Shown in pieces: positions 57,000-64,000 of a stretch of 64,000 bases of DNA. The notes under the pieces are model-generated. The model made no database searches. It saw only the letters and a program-made list of their open reading frames with translations, and was not told where the DNA came from. This DNA comes from an uncultured Verrucomicrobiae bacterium (lineage in GTDB: Bacteria; Verrucomicrobiota; Verrucomicrobiia; Limisphaerales; J093), in the NCBI GenBank assembly GCA_937946835.1, contig CALFAV010000030.1:62001-126000 (forward strand), written 5' to 3'. A program made the translations under genes and the position numbers. Numbering within the stretch: the stretch's first letter is position 1; every line of letters starts with the position of its first letter.

Positions 57000-59129
57000 G
57001 TGTCGCGCGAATATGTGTTGCAGCCCTTCCGCCCCGCGGTCGCGCTGCAGATTGACTACGCGGCGGAGCTCAACCCCCAGCAACTGGCCGCCGTGACCGC
57101 CCCGCCCGGGCCGGCGCTGGTGCTGGCCGGGGCCGGCGCCGGCAAGACGCGCACGCTGGTGTATCGCGTGGCCTGGCTGCTCGAGCAGGGCGTGGCGCCC
57201 GAGCGCCTCCTGCTCCTGACCTTCACCAACAAGGCCGCGCGCGAGATGATGCGGCGCGTGGCCGAATTGCTCGGGCGGGAGTTGGGCGGACTGTGGGGCG
57301 GCACGTTTCACGCCATCGGTCACCGCATCCTGCGCCGGCACGCGGAGTTGCTGGGCTATCGCCGGGATTTCACCATCCTCGACCGCGAGGACGCCCGGGA
57401 CCTCATGAGCGCCTGCCTGGGTGAGGCCGGGATTGAGGTCAGGGCCACCCGGTTTCCCAAGGCGGAGGTGCTGTGCGACCTGCTTTCCCTGGCGGTCAAC
57501 ACCGTGCAGCCCCTGAGCCGGGTGATCGAGCGCTACTACCCGTACTTTGCGGCGCTGACCGAGCCCATCGCCGACCTGGCCCGCCGCTACGTCGAACGCA
57601 AGCGGGCCGGCAACGTGATGGACTTCGACGACCTGCTCGCCCTGTGGCTGCGGCTGTTGCAGGAGCACGCGCCGGTCCGGGAACTGTACCAACGCCGCTT
57701 TCAACACGTGCTGGTGGACGAGTACCAGGACACCAACCAGCTCCAGAGCGACCTGCTGGACCTGCTGGTGGCGCCGCACCACCACCTCATGGCCGTCGGC
57801 GACGATGCCCAGAGCATCTACTCCTGGCGCGGCGCCAACTTCCGCAACATCCTCCACTTCGCGGACCGTCACCCCGGCGCGGCCATTTACCGCATCGAAA
57901 CCAACTACCGGAGCACGCCGGAAATCCTCACCCTGGCCAACGCCGCCATCGCCGCCAATGTGCACCAGCACAAGAAGGAACTCCGCGCCGTCCGGCGCAG
58001 CGGTGCGCGGCCCGCCCTGGTGGCCTGCGGCGACGCGCACGTCCAGGCCGCGTTTGTGGCCCAGCGCGCCCTCGAATTGCGCGAGGAGGGCGTGGCGCTG
58101 GACCGCATGGCCGTGTTGTACCGCGCGCATTTCCACGCGTTGGAACTGCAACTGGAGCTGACCCGCCGCAACATCCCCTTCAGCATCACCAGCGGCATCC
58201 GCTTCTTCGAGCAGGCGCACGTCAAGGACGTCGCCGCCTGGCTCAAGCTGGCCTGCAATCCCCGCGATGAAATGGCCTTCAAACGCCTGGTCAAACTCCT
58301 GCCCGGCATCGGCCCCAAGGCCGCCGACAAACTCTGGACCGCTTTTGCCGCCCGCCAGCTCCCCGCCCCGCCCCCCGCCGAGGTCTCCGTGGAGGAGGTG
58401 TGGAATCCGGAGGGGGCCGCCGTTTTGCCCGACGCCACCCCGGCTTCGGGCACGCCCGCGGATACGCCCGCGGCGCCCGCCGCACCGATGGTGGCACCCG
58501 CGTTGCAGGCGCTGGCGGAGCTGGTCCCCAAAAAAGCCCGGGCGGACTGGGCGCAATTTACGGCCACGATGGCGCAGGTGGAGGTGCCGCCGGCCCGCGG
58601 CTCCGCGGCCGACATGATCCGGGTGGTGCTGGAGGCGGGCTACACCGACTACCTCGAGACCACGTACGACAACGCCCGCGCACGTTTGGAAGACCTCGAG
58701 CAACTGGCCGCCTTCGCCCGGCAGTTTCCCACGCCGGAGGAGTTTCTGGCCCAACTGGCGCTGCTGACCAACGTCGAGGCCGAGGCCGAGGGCACGCCGG
58801 CCCAGGAGCAGGAACGGTTGCGCCTGTCCACCATTCACCAGGCCAAGGGGCTCGAGTTCGACGTGGTGTTCGTGATCATGCTCTGCGAGGGCCTGTTCCC
58901 CTCGGCCCGATCGCTGGAGGACGCCGAGAGCGAGGAGGAAGAACGCCGGCTGTTTTACGTGGCCGTCACCCGCGCGCGGGACGAGCTGTACCTGACCTAT
59001 CCGCTGATCCGGACGGCGGGCAGTTACAGCGGGGAGGCGATGCAGCAGCCGTCGCGCTTTCTGGAGGAACTGCCCCGGGACCTGCTCGAGGAATGGAGTC
59101 TGCAACTGCCCGGCGGCGGTTGTGCCTGA
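57000..59129 (+). CDS. UvrD/PcrA/Rep-family ATP-dependent DNA helicase
   Basis: A 709-residue superfamily 1A helicase from a GTG at 57000. Motif I is GAGAGKTRTL (44-53), Ia LTFTNKAAREMMRR, II VDEYQDTN, III GDDAQSIYSWRGA, IV IETNYRST, V STIHQAKGLEFDVVF and VI LFYVAVTRARDELYL. The opening LNPQQLAAV is the Q motif. A Pro/Ala-rich insertion (about 460-500) interrupts the 2B region, with no counterpart in PcrA. The frame is open far upstream (to 55731), antisense to the WYL gene, but no homology lies there. It acts in DNA repair and replication-fork processing. Confidence 0.93.
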   Translation: MSREYVLQPFRPAVALQIDYAAELNPQQLAAVTAPPGPALVLAGAGAGKTRTLVYRVAWLLEQGVAPERLLLLTFTNKAAREMMRRVAELLGRELGGLWGGTFHAIGHRILRRHAELLGYRRDFTILDREDARDLMSACLGEAGIEVRATRFPKAEVLCDLLSLAVNTVQPLSRVIERYYPYFAALTEPIADLARRYVERKRAGNVMDFDDLLALWLRLLQEHAPVRELYQRRFQHVLVDEYQDTNQLQSDLLDLLVAPHHHLMAVGDDAQSIYSWRGANFRNILHFADRHPGAAIYRIETNYRSTPEILTLANAAIAANVHQHKKELRAVRRSGARPALVACGDAHVQAAFVAQRALELREEGVALDRMAVLYRAHFHALELQLELTRRNIPFSITSGIRFFEQAHVKDVAAWLKLACNPRDEMAFKRLVKLLPGIGPKAADKLWTAFAARQLPAPPPAEVSVEEVWNPEGAAVLPDATPASGTPADTPAAPAAPMVAPALQALAELVPKKARADWAQFTATMAQVEVPPARGSAADMIRVVLEAGYTDYLETTYDNARARLEDLEQLAAFARQFPTPEEFLAQLALLTNVEAEAEGTPAQEQERLRLSTIHQAKGLEFDVVFVIMLCEGLFPSARSLEDAESEEEERRLFYVAVTRARDELYLTYPLIRTAGSYSGEAMQQPSRFLEELPRDLLEEWSLQLPGGGCA

Positions 59130-59156
59130 TCCGGGCCGGCCGGGCGGGCGCGGCCT

Positions 59157-59960
59157 TCACGCGGCCGGTTCGAGCGTGGCCACCAGCTCGCGCAACTGCC
59201 GGTGCAGGGCCGGCGCCGCCGCCAGCACGGTGTGGGTGCGGGTCGGGGCCGCGGCATCGAGGCGGAAGTCCGGCTCGCGCCCCTCCAGGTCCGTGACCAC
59301 CCCGCCGGCTTCGCGGATCAGCAGGGTGGGCGCGGCCAGGTCCCAGAGTTTGCAGGCGAAGTTGAGGGTGCCGCCCAGGCGGCCTTCTGCGGTCAGGCAA
59401 AAGTCCACCAGCGAGTTGGTGGCGCGCACGTTGCGGCTGTGCCGGGCCACGGCCGCCAGTAACAGGCCCTGCCGACGCAGGGACGCCGGGTCCCCCGTGC
59501 CGTCGAGGCCGAAGCCGATGAGCACGCGCGCCAGGTCGGTCTCGGGGGTGACCGCGATCGGCTCCCCGTTGCGCCGCGCGCCGCGGCCCCGCTCGGCCGT
59601 GTAGAGTGTTCCGCCGGCCGGCAGGTACAAGGCGGCCACAGTGGGGATGTCCCGTTCGAGCAGGGCGATCATGACGCCGTGCCACGGCAGGCCGGCGACG
59701 AAGTTCGACGTGCCATCCAGTGGGTCCACCACCCAGACCCGGTCCGAGCGGCCCGGAGTCCAACCCGTTTCCTCGCCGAGAAAACCGTCTTCAGGGAAGC
59801 GTTCCCGCAGGCGCTCGAACAGGCATCGTTCGGCCGCCAGGTCGGCCTCCGAAACCACGCTGGCGGGATGGTCCTTGGTGCGAACCGCGGTGAGCCGGCC
59901 GAAGTGTTGTTCCAGTACCGCCCCGGCGGCCCGGGCGCATTCGACCAGAAACTCCAGCAT
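59157..59960 (-). CDS. Inositol monophosphatase family protein
   Basis: A 267-residue Mg-dependent phosphatase of the IMPase/SuhB/CysQ superfamily. Metal-site motifs are EDGFLGEE (57-64), DPLDGTSNF (79-87, with the IPVVDPLDGT-type loop) and a late WDLAAPTLLIREAGG containing the third metal aspartate. Substrates in the family include inositol phosphates, histidinol phosphate, fructose bisphosphate and PAP; the choice is open. It is the last gene of an operon with an unknown gene (6 bp gap) and yggS. Confidence 0.92.
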   Translation of the reverse strand: MLEFLVECARAAGAVLEQHFGRLTAVRTKDHPASVVSEADLAAERCLFERLRERFPEDGFLGEETGWTPGRSDRVWVVDPLDGTSNFVAGLPWHGVMIALLERDIPTVAALYLPAGGTLYTAERGRGARRNGEPIAVTPETDLARVLIGFGLDGTGDPASLRRQGLLLAAVARHSRNVRATNSLVDFCLTAEGRLGGTLNFACKLWDLAAPTLLIREAGGVVTDLEGREPDFRLDAAAPTRTHTVLAAAPALHRQLRELVATLEPAA

Positions 59961-59966
59961 CGGTGT

Positions 59967-60269
59967 TCAGGCGCCGGTGGGCGCGGCGGCCTTGCCCGTT
60001 TTTTTCAGGTAAGGCGAGTAAAGGTTGAAGTAGATGCCGCACAACGGCCGCTCGCCCTCGGTTTGGCTGAGGATGATGGTGATGTGGCGGTCCAGGGCGA
60101 TGCCGTGCCGCAGGCCGGGGGCGCGCTCCTGGTAGGCCTTGATGGCCTTGCGCAGCAGCGATTCGAGCGAAGCGCGGGCCTGCTCCGGGGTTTTCTCCAA
60201 ACACACGACGTAACGGTCGTAGGCCTTGAGGGCCTCCCGGATTTCGTCTTGAAACCACTCGACGGTCAC
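59967..60269 (-). CDS. Conserved-looking small protein of unknown function
   Basis: A 100-residue cytoplasmic protein, not recognised. The first 55 residues are helical and charged (FQDEIREALKAYDRYVVCLE, then ARASLESLLRKAIKAY). A beta-strand region follows (HITIILSQTEGERPLCGIYF) and ends in a Lys/Ala-rich tail. There is no signal peptide or membrane helix. It is tightly placed between yggS (31 bp) and the inositol-monophosphatase gene (6 bp), so it should be co-expressed with both. Base composition is like its neighbours. Confidence 0.7.
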   Translation of the reverse strand: MTVEWFQDEIREALKAYDRYVVCLEKTPEQARASLESLLRKAIKAYQERAPGLRHGIALDRHITIILSQTEGERPLCGIYFNLYSPYLKKTGKAAAPTGA

Positions 60270-60300
60270 GCAGGGCAGGGTAGGACGTCTTCCGGCGGCA

Positions 60301-61017
60301 TCAATGGGAAACCGGCGCCCCGGCCGGGGCGGAGCGCACGGGCCGCGGCCCGAACAACGCGGTGCCGAGGCGCACCAGCGTGGCGCCCTCCTCGATGGCC
60401 ACCTCGAAGTCGCCGCTCATGCCCATGCTCAGGTGCTCGAGCGGCGCACCCAGCCGCTGCTCGCACTCGGTCTTCAACTCGCGCAGCCGGCGAAACACCG
60501 GCCGGACCTTCTCCGGCTCCGGCGTCCAGGGCGCCAGGGTCATCAGCCCGCGGATTTCCAGCCGCGGCAGGGCGTTCAAGGCCGGCAGCTCCGCGAGCAA
60601 CTGCTCCGGGCGGTAGCCGAACTTGCTGGCCTCGCCGGCCACGTTGACCTCGAGCAGCACCGGCACGGTGCGGGCCGCCCGCTCCGCCTGCTTCTGCAAC
60701 TCTTCGGCCAGCCGCAGGCTGTCCACGCTCTGGATCATCTCGAACCACTGCACCGCGTCGCGGGCCTTGTTGGTTTGCAGGTGCCCCACCAGATGCCAGC
60801 GCAGCCGTCCCGGACAAAGCGGGATTTTGGCCCGGGCCTCCTGGACCTTGTTCTCGCCGAACAACGTCAGCCCCAAATCCGCGGCGGCCCGGACCACTTC
60901 CGGAGGCTGGCCCTTGCTGACCGCCAGGAGGGTCACCGACGCCGGCTCGCGCCCGGCGCGCTCGCAGGCCGCGGCGATGCGCCGGCGGACCTGCTCGAGA
61001 TTGGCGGCCAGATCCAT
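60301..61017 (-). CDS. YggS-family PLP-binding protein (PLP homeostasis)
   Basis: A 238-residue member of the YggS/PROSC/PLPBP family, an alanine-racemase-like single TIM barrel that carries pyridoxal phosphate but has no known catalysis and keeps free PLP in balance. The PLP lysine is K35 (LAVSKGQPPE). Further motifs are FGENKVQEA, WHLVGHLQTNK and LSMGMSGDFEVAIEEG near the phosphate-binding end. It is the first gene of a three-gene operon, with a promoter ending 6 nt before the ATG. Confidence 0.95.
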   Translation of the reverse strand: MDLAANLEQVRRRIAAACERAGREPASVTLLAVSKGQPPEVVRAAADLGLTLFGENKVQEARAKIPLCPGRLRWHLVGHLQTNKARDAVQWFEMIQSVDSLRLAEELQKQAERAARTVPVLLEVNVAGEASKFGYRPEQLLAELPALNALPRLEIRGLMTLAPWTPEPEKVRPVFRRLRELKTECEQRLGAPLEHLSMGMSGDFEVAIEEGATLVRLGTALFGPRPVRSAPAGAPVSH

Positions 61018-61023
61018 GCCCCG

Positions 61024-61052
61024 AGGTTAACGCGCCCTGCCCGGGGCAACAA
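61024..61052 (-). promoter_or_regulatory. Predicted yggS operon promoter, leaderless type
   Basis: On the minus strand TTGTTG (61047-61052), exactly 17 nt, TAACCT (61024-61029), then 6 nt to the ATG at 61017. The -10 hexamer and spacing are identical to those before the LolD-like ATPase. Confidence 0.5.
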
Positions 61053-61095
61053 GACCGGCGGTTTGACGCGCGGCGGAATTACGCTTGCTTACCGC

Positions 61096-61512
61096 GTGCG
61101 TCCTTCCCCGCCGGTCGTTCCGGAGGAAACTTCGCTGCACGCCGGACCTTTGCCGGCGGAGGTCCGGGCGTTTTACGAGTGTTTCAACCAGGGCCGCTAC
61201 TTCGAGGCCCACGAGGTGCTCGAGGGCCTTTGGCTGCGAGTCCGCGGCCAGCCCGAGGCGCGGTGCTACCAGGGACTCATCCAACTGGCCGGGGCCTTCG
61301 TGCACCTTCAAAAGGGCCGACGGGCACCGGCGCTGGCTCTGTTGCGGCGCAGTCTGGAACACCTGACGGCTTGCGCGGAGGGGGTTTCGGCGCTGGACCT
61401 GCCCCGGCTGCGTGATCGGATCGCCGTCTGGCGAGACCTCGCCCACGCGGGGGGCAATCCCTGGCTCGCTCCGCTTCCACCCCGACTCGTCCCACCGGTG
61501 CCCGGAGCGTAA
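61096..61512 (+). CDS. DUF309 family protein
   Basis: A 138-residue protein with a GTG start at 61096. The DUF309 signature FNQGRYFEAHEVLEGLW (30-46) is complete, followed by a second helical half with YQGLIQLAGAFVHLQKG. The fold is a small all-helical bundle; no biochemical function is established for the family. The Pro-rich ends are lineage-specific. It is divergent from yggS. Confidence 0.88.
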   Translation: MRPSPPVVPEETSLHAGPLPAEVRAFYECFNQGRYFEAHEVLEGLWLRVRGQPEARCYQGLIQLAGAFVHLQKGRRAPALALLRRSLEHLTACAEGVSALDLPRLRDRIAVWRDLAHAGGNPWLAPLPPRLVPPVPGA

Positions 61513-61713
61513 GCGCCGGGTCAACCACCCTCAGTTCATGGGGCGTGCAGTTCCGGGGCGGGCCGCGGCTCCCAGGGAACGGATTCGGGGCCGGGGATGG
61601 GCATCCCGCACCGCGGTCCCTGTAGTCGCGGGACGATGCGGCGGAGAGAAGGCCGGACTGGCGAGGCTCTTCAACCCGGAAAGTCGCTGCTGGCCGGCCT
61701 CCCGACGACGCGC

Positions 61714-61742
61714 TTGCTGCCCGGCCGGTTCCGGCGCAACCT
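61714..61742 (+). promoter_or_regulatory. Possible promoter of the glycoside hydrolase gene
   Basis: TTGCTG (61714-61719), 17 nt, CAACCT (61737-61742), then 10 nt to the ATG at 61753. Confidence 0.35.
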
Positions 61743-61752
61743 GCACGCCCGG

Positions 61753-63132
61753 ATGAAAATTTGCCCGACCCTTCATGCGGGGCTGGCGACAGGTCTGCTC
61801 GCAGCCGGCCTGTCCGCTGCCGACCTTCCCCCGGCGGTTCTACCGGCCGGCGTGGGGGTGAACATCCACTTCAACCGCGGTCATGAGGCCGATCTGGACC
61901 TCATCGCCGCCGCCGGCATCAAGGTCGTGCGCATGGACCTCGGGTGGGCCGGCATCGAGCGCCGGAAGGGCGAGTACGATTGGTCAGCCTACGACGAGTT
62001 GACGACCAACCTCGAAAAGCGCGGCCTGCAGCCGCTGTACATCCTCGACTACTCCAACCCGCTCTACGAGGAAACGGTGGTCAGCCGCAACCCCGTGACC
62101 GGCCATGAGCAGCGCGATACCGCCTCGCCGCAGCGGCCCGAGAGCGTGGCCGCCTTCGCCCGCTGGGCCGCCGCCGCGGCCGAACGCTACCGCGGGCGTC
62201 GGGTGATTTGGGAAATCTGGAATGAGCCGAACATCTCGTTTTGGAAACCCAAACCGGACGTGGCCCAGTACAACACTCTGGCCCTGGCCACCTGCCGCGC
62301 CATCCGCGCCGTGGACTCGCGGGCCACGATCATCGGCCCGGCCACGTCCGAGATCCCGCTCCGGTTCCTCGAGGAGCACTTCGCCTGCGGCATCCTCGAG
62401 TACCTTGACGGCGTCAGCGTCCATCCGTACCGCAACTACGCCAAACCGCCCGAGACCGCGGCCGAAGAGTACGCGAAGCTGCGCGAACTCATCGCCCGCC
62501 ACGCGCCGCCGGGCAAAAAGGACCTGCCCATTCTGAGCGGCGAGTGGGGCTACGCCTCCCACACCAAAGGGGTCTCGCTCGCCACCCAGGCCGCCTTGGC
62601 CGCCCGCCAGCAACTGGCCAATCTGCTCGCCGGCGTCCCGCTCTCGGTCTGGTACGACTGGAAAAACGACGGTCCCGACCCCGACGAGCGCGAGCACAAC
62701 TTCGGCCTGGTGTACCCCGACCTTTCCCCCAAGCCGGCCTATCACGCGATCAAGACGCTGACCTCCGAGCTGGCCGGTTACCGGATCGAGCGGCGCCTCG
62801 AAGTGGGGCGCGCGGCGGACTACGCGCTGCTTCTGCGGCAAGCCCACCGACCGGACAAGCTGGCGCTTTGGACCACCGCCGAGCCGCACCCGGTCTCGCT
62901 CCGGGTCAAGCCCGCCGCGCGGGCGCGGGTCATCGCCGTCACCGGAACGGGAAACCGCTTTGAACTTCGGGCCGAAACCACCGGGTCGGGCGCCAGCGCC
63001 TCCGCCGAGGCCGCCGCGTCGGCCGGCGGTGAGCCGGTCCAGGGACTCCGCCTCGAGGGCGACACATTGCGCGTGGACCTGGCGGCGTTGCCCCTCTACC
63101 TCACGTTGGAAGGCCTCGAGTTGGCGCCCTGA
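61753..63132 (+). CDS. Secreted clan GH-A glycoside hydrolase (GH5/GH39-like)
   Basis: A 459-residue enzyme with a signal peptide (about 1-23). The TIM-barrel catalytic domain (about 30-355) has the acid/base E158 in WEIWNEPN and the nucleophile E264 in LSGEWGY, both at clan GH-A positions, with VSVHPYRNY between them. A small C-terminal beta-domain (about 365-459) follows. The pattern resembles GH39 xylosidase-like and GH5 cellulase-like enzymes, but the exact family and substrate are not certain. The start is the ATG at 61753. It probably acts on plant or algal polysaccharides outside the cytoplasm. Confidence 0.85.
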   Translation: MKICPTLHAGLATGLLAAGLSAADLPPAVLPAGVGVNIHFNRGHEADLDLIAAAGIKVVRMDLGWAGIERRKGEYDWSAYDELTTNLEKRGLQPLYILDYSNPLYEETVVSRNPVTGHEQRDTASPQRPESVAAFARWAAAAAERYRGRRVIWEIWNEPNISFWKPKPDVAQYNTLALATCRAIRAVDSRATIIGPATSEIPLRFLEEHFACGILEYLDGVSVHPYRNYAKPPETAAEEYAKLRELIARHAPPGKKDLPILSGEWGYASHTKGVSLATQAALAARQQLANLLAGVPLSVWYDWKNDGPDPDEREHNFGLVYPDLSPKPAYHAIKTLTSELAGYRIERRLEVGRAADYALLLRQAHRPDKLALWTTAEPHPVSLRVKPAARARVIAVTGTGNRFELRAETTGSGASASAEAAASAGGEPVQGLRLEGDTLRVDLAALPLYLTLEGLELAP

Positions 63133-63267
63133 CCCGCCGGCGCAAAGTCCGGACAGACATTTGGCCCGAACGGTCGCCAGAGATGCCGGGTGGTGAGTGG
63201 TCTGCCACCTGGGTTGCCTGTGCGTCGGGTGGGCCGCGCCGGGCCGGCGCAGCCGGGGCCTTTGGGG

Positions 63268-63295
63268 TTGACCGGTCGGCAGCGGTTTTTACCCT
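63268..63295 (+). promoter_or_regulatory. Predicted promoter of the DUF6807 gene, leaderless type
   Basis: TTGACC (63268-63273), 16 nt, TACCCT (63290-63295), then 7 nt to the ATG at 63303. Confidence 0.5.
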
Positions 63296-63302
63296 TGCGG
63301 TC

Positions 63303-64000
63303 ATGCACCAATGCGCTTTGCTCCGGCTCGGGAGGTGGCCGGCCATGCTGTGGGCCGGAGTGACGCTGTTTCGGGCCGAAGCCGGCGAGGGAGTGACCCT
63401 GCGCGAGGTGGACGGTCGGGTGCGCGTCGAGATCAACGGCGAACTGTTCACCGAGTACCATTACCAGCACGTCTCGCGCCCGTTTCTTTACCCGGTGCTC
63501 GGGCCCGGCGGCCTGCCCCTGACCCGCAACTGGCCCATGAAAGAAGTCCCCGGCGAGGAGCGCGACCACCCGCATCACCGTTCGCTCTGGTGGGCGCACG
63601 GCGACGTCAACGGCGTGGATTTCTGGTCGGAAAGCCCCCGCGCGGGTCGGACGGTGCACGAGGCATTTCTGGAACGCATTTCCGGCGCAGACCGGGCCGT
63701 GCTGCACACCCGCAATCGGCTCGAAGACCGCGAGGGCCGGCTGATCGGGCGCGTCGAGTTCAAGATCACGTTTCACCGCGGCGACGCGGACGCCCGTTGG
63801 TTGGACTGGGAAACCACCGTGCGGGCCACCGAGGGGGAGTTGAAGCTGGGTGACACCAAGGAGGGCACGATGGCCATCCGCCTCAACGAAACCCTCCGCC
63901 TCAAACCCAACCGGGAAAATGCCGGCAAGGCCACCGGCCACATCCTCGCCAGCACCGGCCTGCGGGACGGCGAAACCTGGGGCAAACGCGCAGCTTGGGT
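63303..64000 (+). CDS. DUF6807 (PmoA-like) secreted protein, 5' part
   Basis: The first 232 residues of a gene that runs off the window. A signal peptide (about 10-27) precedes a beta-rich domain. Motifs RPFLYPVLGPGG, then R-x-HPHHRSLWWAHGDVNG and DFW match the DUF6807 family (long annotated as methane oxygenase PmoA, although unrelated to particulate methane monooxygenase). The His cluster (about 88-92) is the family signature. The role is probably carbohydrate-related, given the glycoside hydrolase just upstream; no reaction is established. Confidence 0.85.
   Translation, partial: MHQCALLRLGRWPAMLWAGVTLFRAEAGEGVTLREVDGRVRVEINGELFTEYHYQHVSRPFLYPVLGPGGLPLTRNWPMKEVPGEERDHPHHRSLWWAHGDVNGVDFWSESPRAGRTVHEAFLERISGADRAVLHTRNRLEDREGRLIGRVEFKITFHRGDADARWLDWETTVRATEGELKLGDTKEGTMAIRLNETLRLKPNRENAGKATGHILASTGLRDGETWGKRAAW

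Noticed and set aside
1-64000. CRISPR arrays, insertion sequences, prophage and rRNA genes
   Set aside because: No regularly spaced repeats, transposase motifs, terminal inverted repeats or rRNA-like sequence were noticed while reading. This was a visual scan, not a computed search.

Overview
This 64 kb window is GC-rich, densely coded and largely chromosomal housekeeping. The organism is most likely a member of the Verrucomicrobiota, possibly the Limisphaerales/Pedosphaera side. The evidence is a DUF1549/DUF1553 - DUF1501 - PPC-domain cluster, Tat-exported Gfo/Idh/MocA and aldo/keto reductase proteins, DUF6807, a bacterial tricorn protease, and a DksA-like protein next to rpmG and rpsR. No rRNA gene, phage, insertion sequence or CRISPR array was seen. 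The placement rests on gene content only.

Layout, 1-24 kb: a 3' fragment of a uridine-kinase-like gene; a Tat aldo/keto reductase; an acyl-CoA-ligase-like enzyme; tricorn protease; a LolD-like ATPase with a double-length FtsX-type permease; nrfHA for ammonia-forming nitrite reduction behind a perfect FNR-type box; a convergent operon of a UxuB-like dehydrogenase and a LarA-type nickel-pincer racemase homolog; a DHH phosphoesterase with a lipoprotein; a DUF4380 protein with a YIP1 membrane protein; a MacA/MacB-type export operon with two different permeases; and sufT.

24-45 kb: a NusG paralog, a leuC-type hydro-lyase without leuD, a secreted Gfo/Idh oxidoreductase, a PQQ-type beta-propeller, a large M14 carboxypeptidase, dksA-like/rpmG/rpsR, serA with a SurA-like isomerase, then a reverse-strand operon nuoH-J-K-L-M-M-N. 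That operon encodes only membrane-arm subunits of complex I, with two NuoM copies.

45-64 kb: a MASE1/PAS histidine kinase with a NarL-type regulator, the PPC/DUF1501/DUF1549 cluster, trpF, tRNA-Cys(GCA), tRNA-Lys(CTT), a WYL regulator, a UvrD-family helicase, a yggS - unknown - inositol-monophosphatase operon, DUF309, a secreted glycoside hydrolase and the start of a DUF6807 gene.

The most distinctive window-wide signal is promoter architecture. Many genes have a -35 TTGnnn and a -10 TAnnnT hexamer that ends only 6-7 nt before the start codon, which predicts leaderless mRNAs. Functionally the window combines anaerobic/aerobic respiration (nrfHA, nuo), envelope export and secreted proteolysis (ABC systems, tricorn, M14, SurA) and extracellular carbohydrate breakdown (glycoside hydrolase, DUF6807, Gfo/Idh, PPC/DUF1501/DUF1549). 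All family assignments were made by reading the translations, without database searches.
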